A stretch of 59,975 bases of DNA from Candidatus Paralachnospira sangeri (GTDB taxonomy: Bacteria > Bacillota > Clostridia > Lachnospirales > Lachnospiraceae). Positions 1 to 7,532 of the stretch are shown here, piece by piece; position 1 is the first letter of the stretch; every line of letters starts with the position of its first letter. The notes beneath the pieces were generated by a model. That model saw only the letters and a program-made list of their open reading frames with translations, ran no database searches and was not told the DNA's origin. The translations under genes were made by a program, and so were the position numbers. The DNA is taken from NCBI GenBank assembly GCA_904397815.1, contig CAJFOT010000119.1:1-59975 (forward strand), read 5' to 3'.

Positions 1-11
1 CATGTCCATTT

Positions 12-45
12 CCTTGCTGATCTAACATATGTTCGATCAGCAAGG
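12..45. repeat. Inverted repeat, possible terminator at left edge
   Basis: An 11-bp perfect inverted repeat (CCTTGCTGATC and its complement) has a 12-nt loop. On the plus strand it is followed by CTTCTTTT, so it could terminate a plus-strand transcript entering from outside the window. Its partner gene is not visible, so direction and role are uncertain. Confidence 0.4.
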
Positions 46-82
46 CTTCTTTTCCCCCTTATCCAAAATCGGAATTTCCTAT

Positions 83-114
83 AAAGTGAAAAAGAATCCT
101 GCTTCGCAGGATTC
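83..114 (-). terminator. Intrinsic terminator after divIC
   Basis: GAATCCTGC and GCAGGATTC form a perfect 9-bp stem with a 3-nt loop. Read on the minus strand it is followed by CTTTTTC. It lies 24 nt past the divIC stop codon, which fits the end of the yabP-yabQ-divIC transcript. Confidence 0.75.
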
Positions 115-137
115 TCCGTCCGCAGAGATTCTTATGT

Positions 138-485
138 CTATTCGTTTGATTTAATCAGCAGTTCATCCTCATTCACCAGTCCCAGCTTTTCCCTGGCCAC
201 CTCTTCTATGTACTGCTTCGTCTGCACATAAATCCGCTCTTCCTCCAGCTGCGCACTGTAATCCTCCGCCTCTTCTATCTGGCCCTGCAGCGTGTCAATC
301 TTGGTCTGGTATTTCTCCTGACGGCTCTGCAGCCGTACTGTCTGCACCGCCAGCACGCCGCTTAAAATCAGCAGCACCGCGCAGATCATCACAGCTCCCA
401 CCCGATTCTTTCGTTTTTTTCTTCTTCTGCCTGCTGTCATGATACCAATACCCCAACATTCCCGGGACGCAGCCGCGTCCGCCAT
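138..485 (-). CDS. divIC: Septum formation initiator DivIC/FtsB-like
   Basis: A small bitopic division protein. A basic N-terminal stretch (GRRRKKRKNR) precedes one hydrophobic segment (about residues 31-50). A heptad-like coiled coil follows (QSRQEKYQTKIDTLQGQIEE), then the family's C-terminal VAREKLGLV signature. DivIC works at the septum with FtsL and DivIB in Gram-positives. Identity is supported by order: it ends the rqcP-yabP-yabQ-divIC block, as in Bacillus subtilis. The start is uncertain: 485 gives 115 residues with a weak GAAGAG site, while an internal ATG at 440 would give 100 residues. The longer open frame to 548 overlaps yabQ and is unlikely. Confidence 0.85.
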   Translation of the reverse strand: MADAAASRECWGIGIMTAGRRRKKRKNRVGAVMICAVLLILSGVLAVQTVRLQSRQEKYQTKIDTLQGQIEEAEDYSAQLEEERIYVQTKQYIEEVAREKLGLVNEDELLIKSNE

Positions 486-522
486 ACTATACTCTTCAGC
501 GGTTATTCTGATACAGTATAGT

Positions 523-900
523 TTATCGGATTTTTCGGATTTTCGCAAGTATTTTTTTAACCGCAGACGCCAAAAAGCGAAAAGGAAAACGGATCAGCCA
601 GACAGCAAAAGAAACCAGGTACCTGCTGACTGATATATAATAAAGCACCCCGCCCAGCAGCAGTCCGCATATGGAAAAAAAACGGACAGAACCGTCATTT
701 TCCATAAAAACCATGGCAAACACCGCCAGACTGGCTGCCATGCAGAACAGCAGGTCCTCCAGCGCCACCCACCAGACACCATGGCGGACCAGCCGGCGGA
801 AAATCCGCAGCCCGTCATAAGCCAGGCCCCCAAAAATGCCGAAGGCCGCAGAAACCAGCAGGAACCGCAGTTCCTGTAAAATCGCCTCGCTCATCTTCAC
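523..900 (-). CDS. yabQ: Spore cortex biosynthesis protein YabQ
   Basis: A polytopic membrane protein of 125 residues. Hydrophobic segments lie near residues 11-28, 43-65 and 70-105, and the C-terminus is strongly basic (KKILAKIRKIR). YabQ is a mother-cell membrane protein needed for cortex formation during sporulation. The call rests on the segment pattern plus its position between yabP and divIC. The GTG start at 900 overlaps the yabP stop as GTGA, which implies translational coupling. An ATG two codons inside is the alternative start. Confidence 0.85.
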   Translation of the reverse strand: MKMSEAILQELRFLLVSAAFGIFGGLAYDGLRIFRRLVRHGVWWVALEDLLFCMAASLAVFAMVFMENDGSVRFFSICGLLLGGVLYYISVSRYLVSFAVWLIRFPFRFLASAVKKILAKIRKIR

Positions 901-1184
901 TTAAACAGCCTGTTAAAGATTGATTCGCCCTGTCTGACGATATCCCTGCTCTCTGAATATGACAGGCTCTCCATCAGTCCCTCCAGATCCACTTCTCCTT
1001 TTTCCAATGTCAGCCGCTTTACGTGAAGATCCTGGCCTTTAATGGTCAGCGTACCCTGATCCGTCTCCAAAACCACTTCTTTCACATCAAAAGATACCAC
1101 ATCCCTGACACCTGTGACGCTTCCCAGATTCCGATTGGTCCAGATTATTTTGTGCGGCATTCTGGCCGTTGTTTTTTCGTCCAT
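897..1184 (-). CDS. yabP: Sporulation protein YabP (YabP/YqfC family)
   Basis: A 95-residue soluble protein of the YabP/YqfC family. The typical features are present: a short N-terminus (MPHKIIWTNR), a V-S-F-D beta segment and the G-L-T-I-K-G-x-D-L-H-V core, with an E-G-x-V-D-L-E-G segment. YabP is made in the mother cell, and its yabP-yabQ transcript is sporulation-specific in B. subtilis. It ends in a 4-base overlap with yabQ and follows rqcP by 71 nt. GGGGTGA lies just upstream of the ATG. Confidence 0.85.
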   Translation of the reverse strand: MDEKTTARMPHKIIWTNRNLGSVTGVRDVVSFDVKEVVLETDQGTLTIKGQDLHVKRLTLEKGEVDLEGLMESLSYSESRDIVRQGESIFNRLFK

Positions 1185-1255
1185 CCTCTCACCCCGGACA
1201 TTCCCTGTTTTTTCAAAATATATGAAAAAGAACGCGGAAATATTCCGCGTCCCTT

Positions 1256-1495
1256 TTACAGATACTCATACAGCTGCGCCGCCTGTTCCTTTTTTACCGT
1301 CTCCTGAACATCCAGCACACGCACCTTCACAGATTTGTTGCCAAACATAATCTCCAGGATATCTCCCGCCTTCACAGAATAGGAGGCCTTTACCGGCTTA
1401 TCATTCACCAGCACCCGGCCGGCGTCGCATGCCTCATTGGCCACTGTCCGCCTCTTAATCAGGCGGGACACCTTCAGATATTTATCCAGTCTCAT
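1256..1495 (-). CDS. rqcP: RNA-binding S4-domain protein RqcP (YabO)
   Basis: A 79-residue protein that is essentially one S4 RNA-binding domain. It starts MRLDKYLKVSRLIKRR and continues with A-x-x-A-C-D-A-G-R-V-L-V-N and the K-A-S-Y-x-V-K-x-G-D loop. RqcP binds obstructed 50S subunits and helps RqcH add C-terminal alanine tails in ribosome quality control. Gene order (mazG, hup, rqcP, yabP) is the usual Firmicutes arrangement. The ATG at 1495 has GGTGA five nt upstream; a GTG four codons earlier is possible. Confidence 0.85.
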   Translation of the reverse strand: MRLDKYLKVSRLIKRRTVANEACDAGRVLVNDKPVKASYSVKAGDILEIMFGNKSVKVRVLDVQETVKKEQAAQLYEYL

Positions 1496-1544
1496 ATCCG
1501 TCACCACATCCTTTTCTCAAGACTCTCCGCTAGTGTACTGTCTG

Positions 1545-1579
1545 ATAAAACGAAAGCTGCCGCAAAACCTGCAGCAGCT
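1545..1579 (-). terminator. Intrinsic terminator after hup
   Basis: On the minus strand AGCTGCTGC pairs with GCGGCAGCT (9 bp, one G-U) across a 7-nt loop, followed by TTCGTTTTAT. It lies 28 nt beyond the hup stop, so hup is probably largely transcribed as a single gene. Confidence 0.7.
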
Positions 1580-1606
1580 CTTAAACCAATTTCACCGTTA
1601 CCACAA

Positions 1607-1882
1607 TTATTCGTTTACAACATCCTTTAACGCTTTGCCTGCCTTAAACTTCGGCATCTTGGAAGCAGCAATGGTCATGGTCTCGCCGCTTCTGGGATTT
1701 CTGCCCTCTCTGGCAGCTCTCTCAGATACTTCAAATGTACCGAAACCAACGATCTGAACCTTGTCGCCTTTCACCAGCGCTTCTGTAACTACATCAGTAA
1801 AAGCCTTCACTGCCTTTTCTGCATCTTTTTTTGTTAAACCGGTCTTCTCTGCAACTGCTGCGATCAGCTCTGTTTTATTCAT
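1607..1882 (-). CDS. hup: HU-family DNA-binding protein
   Basis: A 91-residue histone-like protein. [20 protein letters not shown] opens the helical dimer core. [11 protein letters not shown] precedes the DNA-gripping beta arm with [10 protein letters not shown], and the C-terminal [10 protein letters not shown] is typical. HU bends and compacts DNA as a dimer. The start is fixed by GTAGGAGG nine nt upstream and by homology; the open frame extends 37 codons further upstream but is not needed. The gene has its own consensus promoter and terminator. Confidence 0.95.
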   Translation of the reverse strand: MNKTELIAAVAEKTGLTKKDAEKAVKAFTDVVTEALVKGDKVQIVGFGTFEVSERAAREGRNPRSGETMTIAASKMPKFKAGKALKDVVNE

Positions 1883-1951
1883 GATGTCTTTCCTCCTACA
1901 TAAAATCATCGCTCTTATCGATTTGCTACGATATGCGTATATGCTCTTAAT

Positions 1952-1980
1952 TTTATATACTTTTCTGCCCGCTTTGTCAA
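1952..1980 (-). promoter_or_regulatory. Sigma-A promoter of hup
   Basis: TTGACA (1975-1980) and TATAAA (1952-1957), read on the minus strand, are separated by exactly 17 bp. The promoter lies just after the mazG stop and about 70 nt before the hup start. Confidence 0.8.
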
Positions 1981-1998
1981 GGAGATTCCGCAAATTCC

Positions 1999-2406
1999 TT
2001 AATTTTTAGCAGTTTTTTCTTGCTGTTTGATCTGATTCCACAGGGCCAGCCCCTCTTCCGGCGTCAAAGCCTTCTGATCTCCAAATACATGAGGGTGGCG
2101 GCGGATCATTTTCCTGCATAATCCGTCGATCACATCATCGATGGTAAAGTCGCCCCGCTCCCGGGCAATCTGACTGTTCAGCACCACCTGGAGCAGCACA
2201 TCCCCCAGCTCCTCGCAGAGATTCTCCATGTCATGGTTGTCCACCGCCTGAAGAACTTCCTCCGTCTCATCCGTCAGGCATTTCTTCAGCGTCTCATAGG
2301 TCTGGGCCTTATCCCAGGGACAGCCATTCTCGCCCCGCAGCGCAGCAATGATGGACAGCAGCTCATCAAAGGTATATTGTTCTTTTTTATCCGTATTAAT
2401 TGCCAT
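1999..2406 (-). CDS. mazG: MazG nucleotide pyrophosphohydrolase
   Basis: A single-domain 135-residue Maz[10 protein letters not shown] and the metal-binding E-T-E-E-V and E-E-L-G-D-V-L-L motifs are intact. MazG hydrolyses (d)NTPs to monophosphates and pyrophosphate as a house-cleaning enzyme. Here it is one domain, whereas B. subtilis YabN is fused to a methylase-like domain. GGAGG lies seven nt before the ATG. Its neighbours match the spoVT-mazG-hup-rqcP block. Confidence 0.9.
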   Translation of the reverse strand: MAINTDKKEQYTFDELLSIIAALRGENGCPWDKAQTYETLKKCLTDETEEVLQAVDNHDMENLCEELGDVLLQVVLNSQIARERGDFTIDDVIDGLCRKMIRRHPHVFGDQKALTPEEGLALWNQIKQQEKTAKN

Positions 2407-2466
2407 ATAGACCTCCTCATCTGCCTCCCATTCTATCCGGTTTTCACCCGTTCGTCAACCGGAAAC

Positions 2467-4068
2467 TCAACGGTCCCATTTCTCGCACAGCGCCAGTATC
2501 TGGTTGGTAAACTTGGTCAGGTCTTTGTTTGCGCCTCCCTCGTTGTGATAAATCACCTCCATCAGCCGCTTGCCTGCTGCCAGCAGCCGGCTGAATACCG
2601 AAGACGCATGGACAGCAGCCGGCTTGGAGGCTGCCACCCGCTTCATGATGCCCTGTTTCACATAAACACCGGAAGCCAGGTCAAACTCCGCCCCGCTGAA
2701 AGGTGCTGTGGCGTCCTGCCCGTATTCTTCCCGGATCAGCCTGCAGAAAGAGTCGCAGACCGCATCCTCGCCGTGAACGATAAAGACATGGGCCGGCTTC
2801 GGGGAAATAGCGTTCAGCCATTGAAGCAGCCCTTCCCGGTCCGCATGGCCGCTGATGCCGGGCAGCCTTAATATCTGCGCCCGCACCTCGATAGTCTCTC
2901 CAAACAGCTTCACAGCCGCCACGCCATCCAGCAGGCTGCGCCCCAGGGTGCCCACCGACTGATATCCCACGAAAACCACCGAACACTCCGGCCGCCACAG
3001 ATTATGTTTCAGGTGGTGGCGGATACGCCCCGCCTCACACATACCGGAGGCAGATATGATCACCTTCGGCTCATTATTAAAGTTAATTGCCTTCGAATCC
3101 TCTGACGTGACAGACGTTTTCAGCCCGGGAAAGCTGATCGGGTTAATCCCCTGATTCACCAATTCCATCGCTTCTTCATCAAAACAGCAGCTGAAGTTCT
3201 TGTGAAATATGCTGGTAGCCTCAATGGCCAGCGGACTGTCCACATACACCTCAAAATTGTCATGCCCCTTTACCATCCGATCTGCCTTAATCTTCCGGAG
3301 GAAATAGAGAATCTCCTGAGTACGGCCGACCGCAAAAGAGGGGATCACCACATTTCCGCCTCTGTCAAAAGTCTGCTGCAGGATCTGAGTCAGAGAACTG
3401 ATATAGTCCGGCACCTCGCCGTGGCTCCGATCGCCGTAAGTGGATTCCATCACCACATAATCAGCCTCCCTCACATACTGGGGATCTTTAATCAGCGGCT
3501 GATTATGGTTGCCGATATCCCCGGAAAAGACAATCTTTTTGGTGACTTCTCCCTCGCTGGCCCATACCTCAATGCTGGCAGACCCCAGCAAATGTCCCAC
3601 ATCAGTAAACCGGATCCGGATGCCAGGCCCGATCTCCAGAATTCTGTCATAGTCGCAGGGAACCAGCAGCTCCAGAAGGCCCTCCGCGTCAGCCATCGTA
3701 TATAGCGGTTCCACCATATCCTGTCCGGAACGGCGCGCTTTCCGGTTTTTCCATTCCGCCTCCGACTCCTGAATATGAGCGCTGTCCTTCAGCATAATCT
3801 CACACAAATCACAGGTAGCCGCCGTAGCAAATACCTGTCCCCGGAAACCCTGCCTGTACAGAAGGGGCAGCAAGCCGGAATGATCAATGTGGGCGTGAGT
3901 CAGCAGAACATAATCAATCAGCGAAGAACTGACCGGTATCTCCTGATTTTCAAAAATATCCATCCCCTGTTCCATCCCGCAGTCAACCAGCAAATGTTTC
4001 GAACCGATCTCCATATAATGGCAGCTTCCGGTCACCTCATGATCCGCTCCGATAAAAGTAAGTTTCAT
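2467..4068 (-). CDS. Beta-CASP metallo-beta-lactamase, RNase-like
   Basis: A 533-residue protein with the full beta-CASP layout. G-A-x-x-E-V-T-G-S lies at the N-terminus, and the zinc motif THAHIDHSG near residue 58. D-V-G-H-L-L-G-S-A and F-S-G-D-I-G follow, and the beta-CASP region includes I-P-S-F-A-V-G-R-T-Q-E. I-I-S-A-S-G-M-C-E-A-G-R and S-G-H-A-D-R precede the C-terminal RNA specificity domain with F-I-V-H-G-E. Relatives are endo/exoribonucleases or mRNA 3' processing nucleases. The last ~80 residues are a family-variable tail. AAGGGGG precedes the start. The substrate cannot be told from sequence. Confidence 0.85.
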   Translation of the reverse strand: MKLTFIGADHEVTGSCHYMEIGSKHLLVDCGMEQGMDIFENQEIPVSSSLIDYVLLTHAHIDHSGLLPLLYRQGFRGQVFATAATCDLCEIMLKDSAHIQESEAEWKNRKARRSGQDMVEPLYTMADAEGLLELLVPCDYDRILEIGPGIRIRFTDVGHLLGSASIEVWASEGEVTKKIVFSGDIGNHNQPLIKDPQYVREADYVVMESTYGDRSHGEVPDYISSLTQILQQTFDRGGNVVIPSFAVGRTQEILYFLRKIKADRMVKGHDNFEVYVDSPLAIEATSIFHKNFSCCFDEEAMELVNQGINPISFPGLKTSVTSEDSKAINFNNEPKVIISASGMCEAGRIRHHLKHNLWRPECSVVFVGYQSVGTLGRSLLDGVAAVKLFGETIEVRAQILRLPGISGHADREGLLQWLNAISPKPAHVFIVHGEDAVCDSFCRLIREEYGQDATAPFSGAEFDLASGVYVKQGIMKRVAASKPAAVHASSVFSRLLAAGKRLMEVIYHNEGGANKDLTKFTNQILALCEKWDR

Positions 4069-4261
4069 AGCAATCCCCCTTGTTTTGTAATCACGATCCC
4101 AATTATGCGCAGTATATTCTGAATATATGATTATTGTAACATAATGTTCAGAAAAAGTATACAGCAGGCGGGCCTCCGGGAAGCTCCGGTTCTCCGTACA
4201 AAAACTGCCGGACAGAGCCGCAGGGCTTCGAGCGCAGCGGCTTCGTCCGGCGGTTCGTACC

Positions 4262-4286
4262 TTTTTATCTGTAACGCAGATAAAAA
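4262..4286. repeat. Perfect palindrome between RNase and spoVT genes
   Basis: TTTTTATCTG and CAGATAAAAA form a perfect 10-bp inverted repeat with a 5-nt spacer. It lies 32 nt past the spoVT stop. The stem is AT-rich with T or A runs on both sides, so it may be a weak bidirectional terminator for spoVT. The rest of 4069-4317 holds a weak promoter candidate for the RNase gene (TTACAA, 17 bp, TATACT) and no gene. Confidence 0.45.
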
Positions 4287-4317
4287 CGTGAAATTCCTGC
4301 CGGCAGCATGCCGGATT

Positions 4318-4896
4318 TCAGCTCTCCATCTGTCGTCCCAGGAAAGCTGCGGCTGTATAGGCCAGTTTTTGTTCCGTTTCTCCCATCTTTACTTTCGTCT
4401 CTCTGGAGAGGATGGCGACAGAGCCGATGGCGTCTCCTTCGCAGATGATAGGGTAGATCACCTGATGCTGGAAATCACCGTCTTCCCCTGCCAGGATCAT
4501 AACAAATTCCTTATCATTTCTGGATGCGGCGGAGACATCCCGGTTCAGAATCAGAGTTTCCAGCTGCTTGCTGATGGGTTTTCCCACAAACTCCTTTTTC
4601 ATGCCGCCTGCCGCCGCGATCACCGTATCCCGGTCCGTTACGCATACCGCATAGCCGGTGGTCTGAGCCAGAGATTCTGCGTACTGCTTTGCGAAAGAGC
4701 CCAGTTCCGCCATCGGGGAATATTTTTTCAGGATAATTTCCCCTTCGCGGTCCGTAAAAATCTCCAGCGGCGTTCCTTCCCGCAGACGCAGGGTCCTGCG
4801 GATTTCTTTCGGTATCACGACACGTCCCAGGTCGTCCGAATGTGTCAATATAACGCTAAAAATTTTTTGCGTAAAATGTGCTGCGCCCGCTGCCAT
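4318..4896 (-). CDS. spoVT: Stage V sporulation regulator SpoVT with replaced 5' end
   Basis: AbrB-type swapped-hairpin DNA-binding domain (DDLGRVVIPKEIRRTLRLRE) followed by a GAF-like sensory domain (G-Y-A-V-C-V-T-D-R-D, H-Q-V-I-Y-P-I-I). SpoVT regulates sigma-G forespore genes. The usual first ten residues, which form the first strand of the AbrB fold, are missing. The frame instead runs into sequence that overlaps the 3' end of the adjacent fic gene (…FSVILTHS-DDLGR…). The only ATG in frame lies inside fic. The gene therefore looks chimeric after insertion of the recombinase element. It may be made from a fused start or be inactive. Confidence 0.8.
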   Translation of the reverse strand: MAAGAAHFTQKIFSVILTHSDDLGRVVIPKEIRRTLRLREGTPLEIFTDREGEIILKKYSPMAELGSFAKQYAESLAQTTGYAVCVTDRDTVIAAAGGMKKEFVGKPISKQLETLILNRDVSAASRNDKEFVMILAGEDGDFQHQVIYPIICEGDAIGSVAILSRETKVKMGETEQKLAYTAAAFLGRQMES

Positions 4897-5902
4897 ACTT
4901 TTCGATATATCCTTCTTCCCGCAGTTTTTTCAAAGCATTCTCGACAGAGGAGCTTTTCAGGCTCGGGCAGCGTTCCAGAATCTCTCTTTTCGTAAACTTC
5001 CCGAGTGTATCCTCAACAGCTTTTCTGACAATATCATAAGCAGTGCTCTTTTTTCCCATGATATCGACTCGTTCCTCAAAATCACGGTAACAGCTGAGAA
5101 TAATACCCAGCAAATATTTGATAAACGGCGTCGGGTCATTCTCTGCTTCGTGCCATTTCCGCGAAGTCTGTTCCAGCACATCGTAGTACACAGCTTTCGT
5201 TTTTTCGATCTTGCTTTCAATACTGATATACTTTCCGACTTCATACCCGCTCCGATAAAGCAGAAGGGCAGTCAGCAGACGGCTCATACGGCCGTTCCCG
5301 TCGTTGAAAGGATGAATACAGAGAAAATCGTTAATAAAAACAGGAATCAAAATCAACGGATCAACAGCCTCTGTATCCAGCGCCTGCTGGTAGGATTCGC
5401 AGATTGCCGCTACAGCGGCCGGTGTTTCATAGGGCGCCACAGGCGTAAAACGGATAAACTGTGTGCCGTCCGCTCTGGTTTCGGAGATATAATTCTGCGT
5501 ATTTTTGAATTGACCGCCAAAGGATTTCTCAGCATATTGTAACAGATCACGATGAAGCTGCAAAATGTAAGAGGGCCGAACCGGAATATAATCATGGCTC
5601 TCATGAATCGTATTTAATACATCCCGGTACCCCATAATTTCCTTCTCGTCCCGGTTTCTCGGCGCAGTCTTATCTTCGCAAAGCTGCCGGATCCGTGTGC
5701 TGGTCGTCACGATCCCTTCAATCTTGTTAGAACTTTCCGTACTTTGAATTTTCGCAATCTCCACCAGCCGCTCCAATTCCACCGGCTTCTGACGTATACA
5801 TAACTCCTGACGCCCTTTATATTCATGGATCTGCGCCACATAAGACAAAACCTCGCTGTCCCACATTCTGTCCTTCAGTTTTATATAATCAAATTCCCGC
5901 AT
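4856..5902 (-). CDS. Fic family AMPylase-like protein
   Basis: A 348-residue Fic protein. An N-terminal helix carries the inhibitory motif S-S-N-K-I-E-G, the central Fic motif is HPFNDGNGRMSR, and a C-terminal winged-helix-like part (FTKREILERCPSLKSSSVEN) ends the protein. Fic enzymes transfer AMP or similar groups from nucleotides to target side chains. The motif is intact, so activity is expected. AAAGGGG nine nt upstream supports the start at 5902. The gene start overlaps the end of the first recombinase, and its 3' end forms the junction with spoVT. The target is unknown. Confidence 0.85.
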   Translation of the reverse strand: MREFDYIKLKDRMWDSEVLSYVAQIHEYKGRQELCIRQKPVELERLVEIAKIQSTESSNKIEGIVTTSTRIRQLCEDKTAPRNRDEKEIMGYRDVLNTIHESHDYIPVRPSYILQLHRDLLQYAEKSFGGQFKNTQNYISETRADGTQFIRFTPVAPYETPAAVAAICESYQQALDTEAVDPLILIPVFINDFLCIHPFNDGNGRMSRLLTALLLYRSGYEVGKYISIESKIEKTKAVYYDVLEQTSRKWHEAENDPTPFIKYLLGIILSCYRDFEERVDIMGKKSTAYDIVRKAVEDTLGKFTKREILERCPSLKSSSVENALKKLREEGYIEKYGSGRSTFYAKNF

Positions 5903-7532
5903 TTCCCATAACCCCTTTCTTTTCTCCCATAATATATCCTGTTTTGGGAGAAAAATCAACTATTCCGGGAGAAACAAGTTCATTCAGTACGTCTCTGAAC
6001 TTCCAGCTGATCTCAATATTTCTGTCATTGTAAACCAGCACCCGTTCAATTCCCTGATACATGAATCTGATCAGTTCTTCATCAGGCAGTCTCAGATAAC
6101 TGCCATACTGATCTGCAGCGGCTTCCTGCTCTTTTTGCCGCGCCTGATCTTCCTGATCGTTTTCATACGCCTGCCTGAGCCGGTCTATCTCCTGTTTCAG
6201 TTTTTCTTCTTCCCCTGCTGTTCCGGCCTTTTCCGAAAGGAATTCATCTTTGGACAGTCTCCCCTGCCGGTATTCCCCGTACAGCTCCAGCTTTTTGTTC
6301 CGGCATTTTTCCAGCTGCCGTTCCATTTTTTCTATTTTCTCCGGATAAGCTGCCGCCGGGCGCCCGCTCTCCCTTTTCTTTTTCGGAACATCCGAAAGGA
6401 AGAGCAGCTGTGCCTTAAACGCCTCCAGAACGACCTTTTCAATCTCAGGAAGAATCCAGCGTGTTGTCCGGCATTTCGCTTCCGGCATATATTTAAAAGT
6501 CTGACAGGTCAGATATGTTGATGAACCGTATGTTTTCCGCAGCCTCCGTCCGCAGTGGCCGCAGTAATATACACAGTCGGTCAGATCGGCCGGTTTTCTG
6601 CCATGTTTTTTTACCTTGCGGATCATCTGCCCGGCCCGGTTAAATTCTTCCTTCGTTACAATTGCTTCATGCATCCCTTCATGAATCACCCACTGTTCTT
6701 CCGGCAATTTTGCCTGTACCTTATCCCGCAGCTTCCGGTTTTCTCTTGTATGGTTCACCATCGCACCGGTATATTTTAAGTTTGAAAGGATATTCAGCAC
6801 TGCTGCATGTGACCACATCAGGGGTTTTTCACATAACATGCCGGCTTTTCGTTTTCTCCCTTTAGCCTGAAGGGGTGTAGGAATATTTCTTTCATTCAAA
6901 TATGACGCCACTTCAGAGGTGCTGTGGCCTTCCATCACCATTTCGAATATTTTCCGCACCACCGGAGCAGTGTCCGGATCGACGACCAGATGATGCTTAT
7001 CTGCCGGATCCCGCTGATACCCGTATGGCGGTGTGTTTACATATCTTCCTGTCCGCATACGGCTTCTCTGAGCGGTTCTGACTTTGACGGACAGATCCCG
7101 GCTGTAATAATCATGCAGAATGTTTTTAAAGGCAATTTCAATCCCGGCGTTTGTTCCCTGATACCGGCTGCTGTCATACCCGTCATTAACCGCGATAAAC
7201 CGGACGCCGAGGAATGGGAAAAGATGTTCCAGCCAGTCTCCCACATCCAGGTAATTTCTCCCAAACCGGGAAAGATCTTTGACGATAATGCAGGAGATCT
7301 TTCCGCTTTTTGCCAGCTCCAGCATCTTCTGTACCGCAGGCCGTTCAAAATTTGTACCGGTAAATCCGTCATCTGCAAACTCCTCTGACGGCAGTCCTTT
7401 CAGCGTATCATCTTCCATAATATATCGTCTGATCAGCTGCCGCTGATTTTCAATACTGTCGCTTTCCCTGTCATCCCCTTTCTGCTGATCTTCCAATGAT
7501 ACTCTCAGATAAATCCCGATACACGGTTCCAT
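5889..7532 (-). CDS. Large serine recombinase (first of three)
   Basis: A 547-residue site-specific recombinase. The resolvase catalytic domain holds the nucleophile in I-Y-L-R-V-S-L-E-D and the S-R-F-G-R-N segment. A recombinase domain (P-P-Y-G-Y-Q-R-D) follows, then a zinc ribbon (Y-Y-C-G-H-C-G-R-R and C-Q-T…C), a coiled coil around residues 400-490 and a C-terminal tail. Such enzymes cut and rejoin attP and attB through a serine-DNA link. Its ATG overlaps the previous recombinase's stop (TGATG), so the three are co-translated. Which of the three drives integration cannot be told. Confidence 0.9.
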   Translation of the reverse strand: MEPCIGIYLRVSLEDQQKGDDRESDSIENQRQLIRRYIMEDDTLKGLPSEEFADDGFTGTNFERPAVQKMLELAKSGKISCIIVKDLSRFGRNYLDVGDWLEHLFPFLGVRFIAVNDGYDSSRYQGTNAGIEIAFKNILHDYYSRDLSVKVRTAQRSRMRTGRYVNTPPYGYQRDPADKHHLVVDPDTAPVVRKIFEMVMEGHSTSEVASYLNERNIPTPLQAKGRKRKAGMLCEKPLMWSHAAVLNILSNLKYTGAMVNHTRENRKLRDKVQAKLPEEQWVIHEGMHEAIVTKEEFNRAGQMIRKVKKHGRKPADLTDCVYYCGHCGRRLRKTYGSSTYLTCQTFKYMPEAKCRTTRWILPEIEKVVLEAFKAQLLFLSDVPKKKRESGRPAAAYPEKIEKMERQLEKCRNKKLELYGEYRQGRLSKDEFLSEKAGTAGEEEKLKQEIDRLRQAYENDQEDQARQKEQEAAADQYGSYLRLPDEELIRFMYQGIERVLVYNDRNIEISWKFRDVLNELVSPGIVDFSPKTGYIMGEKKGVMGNAGI

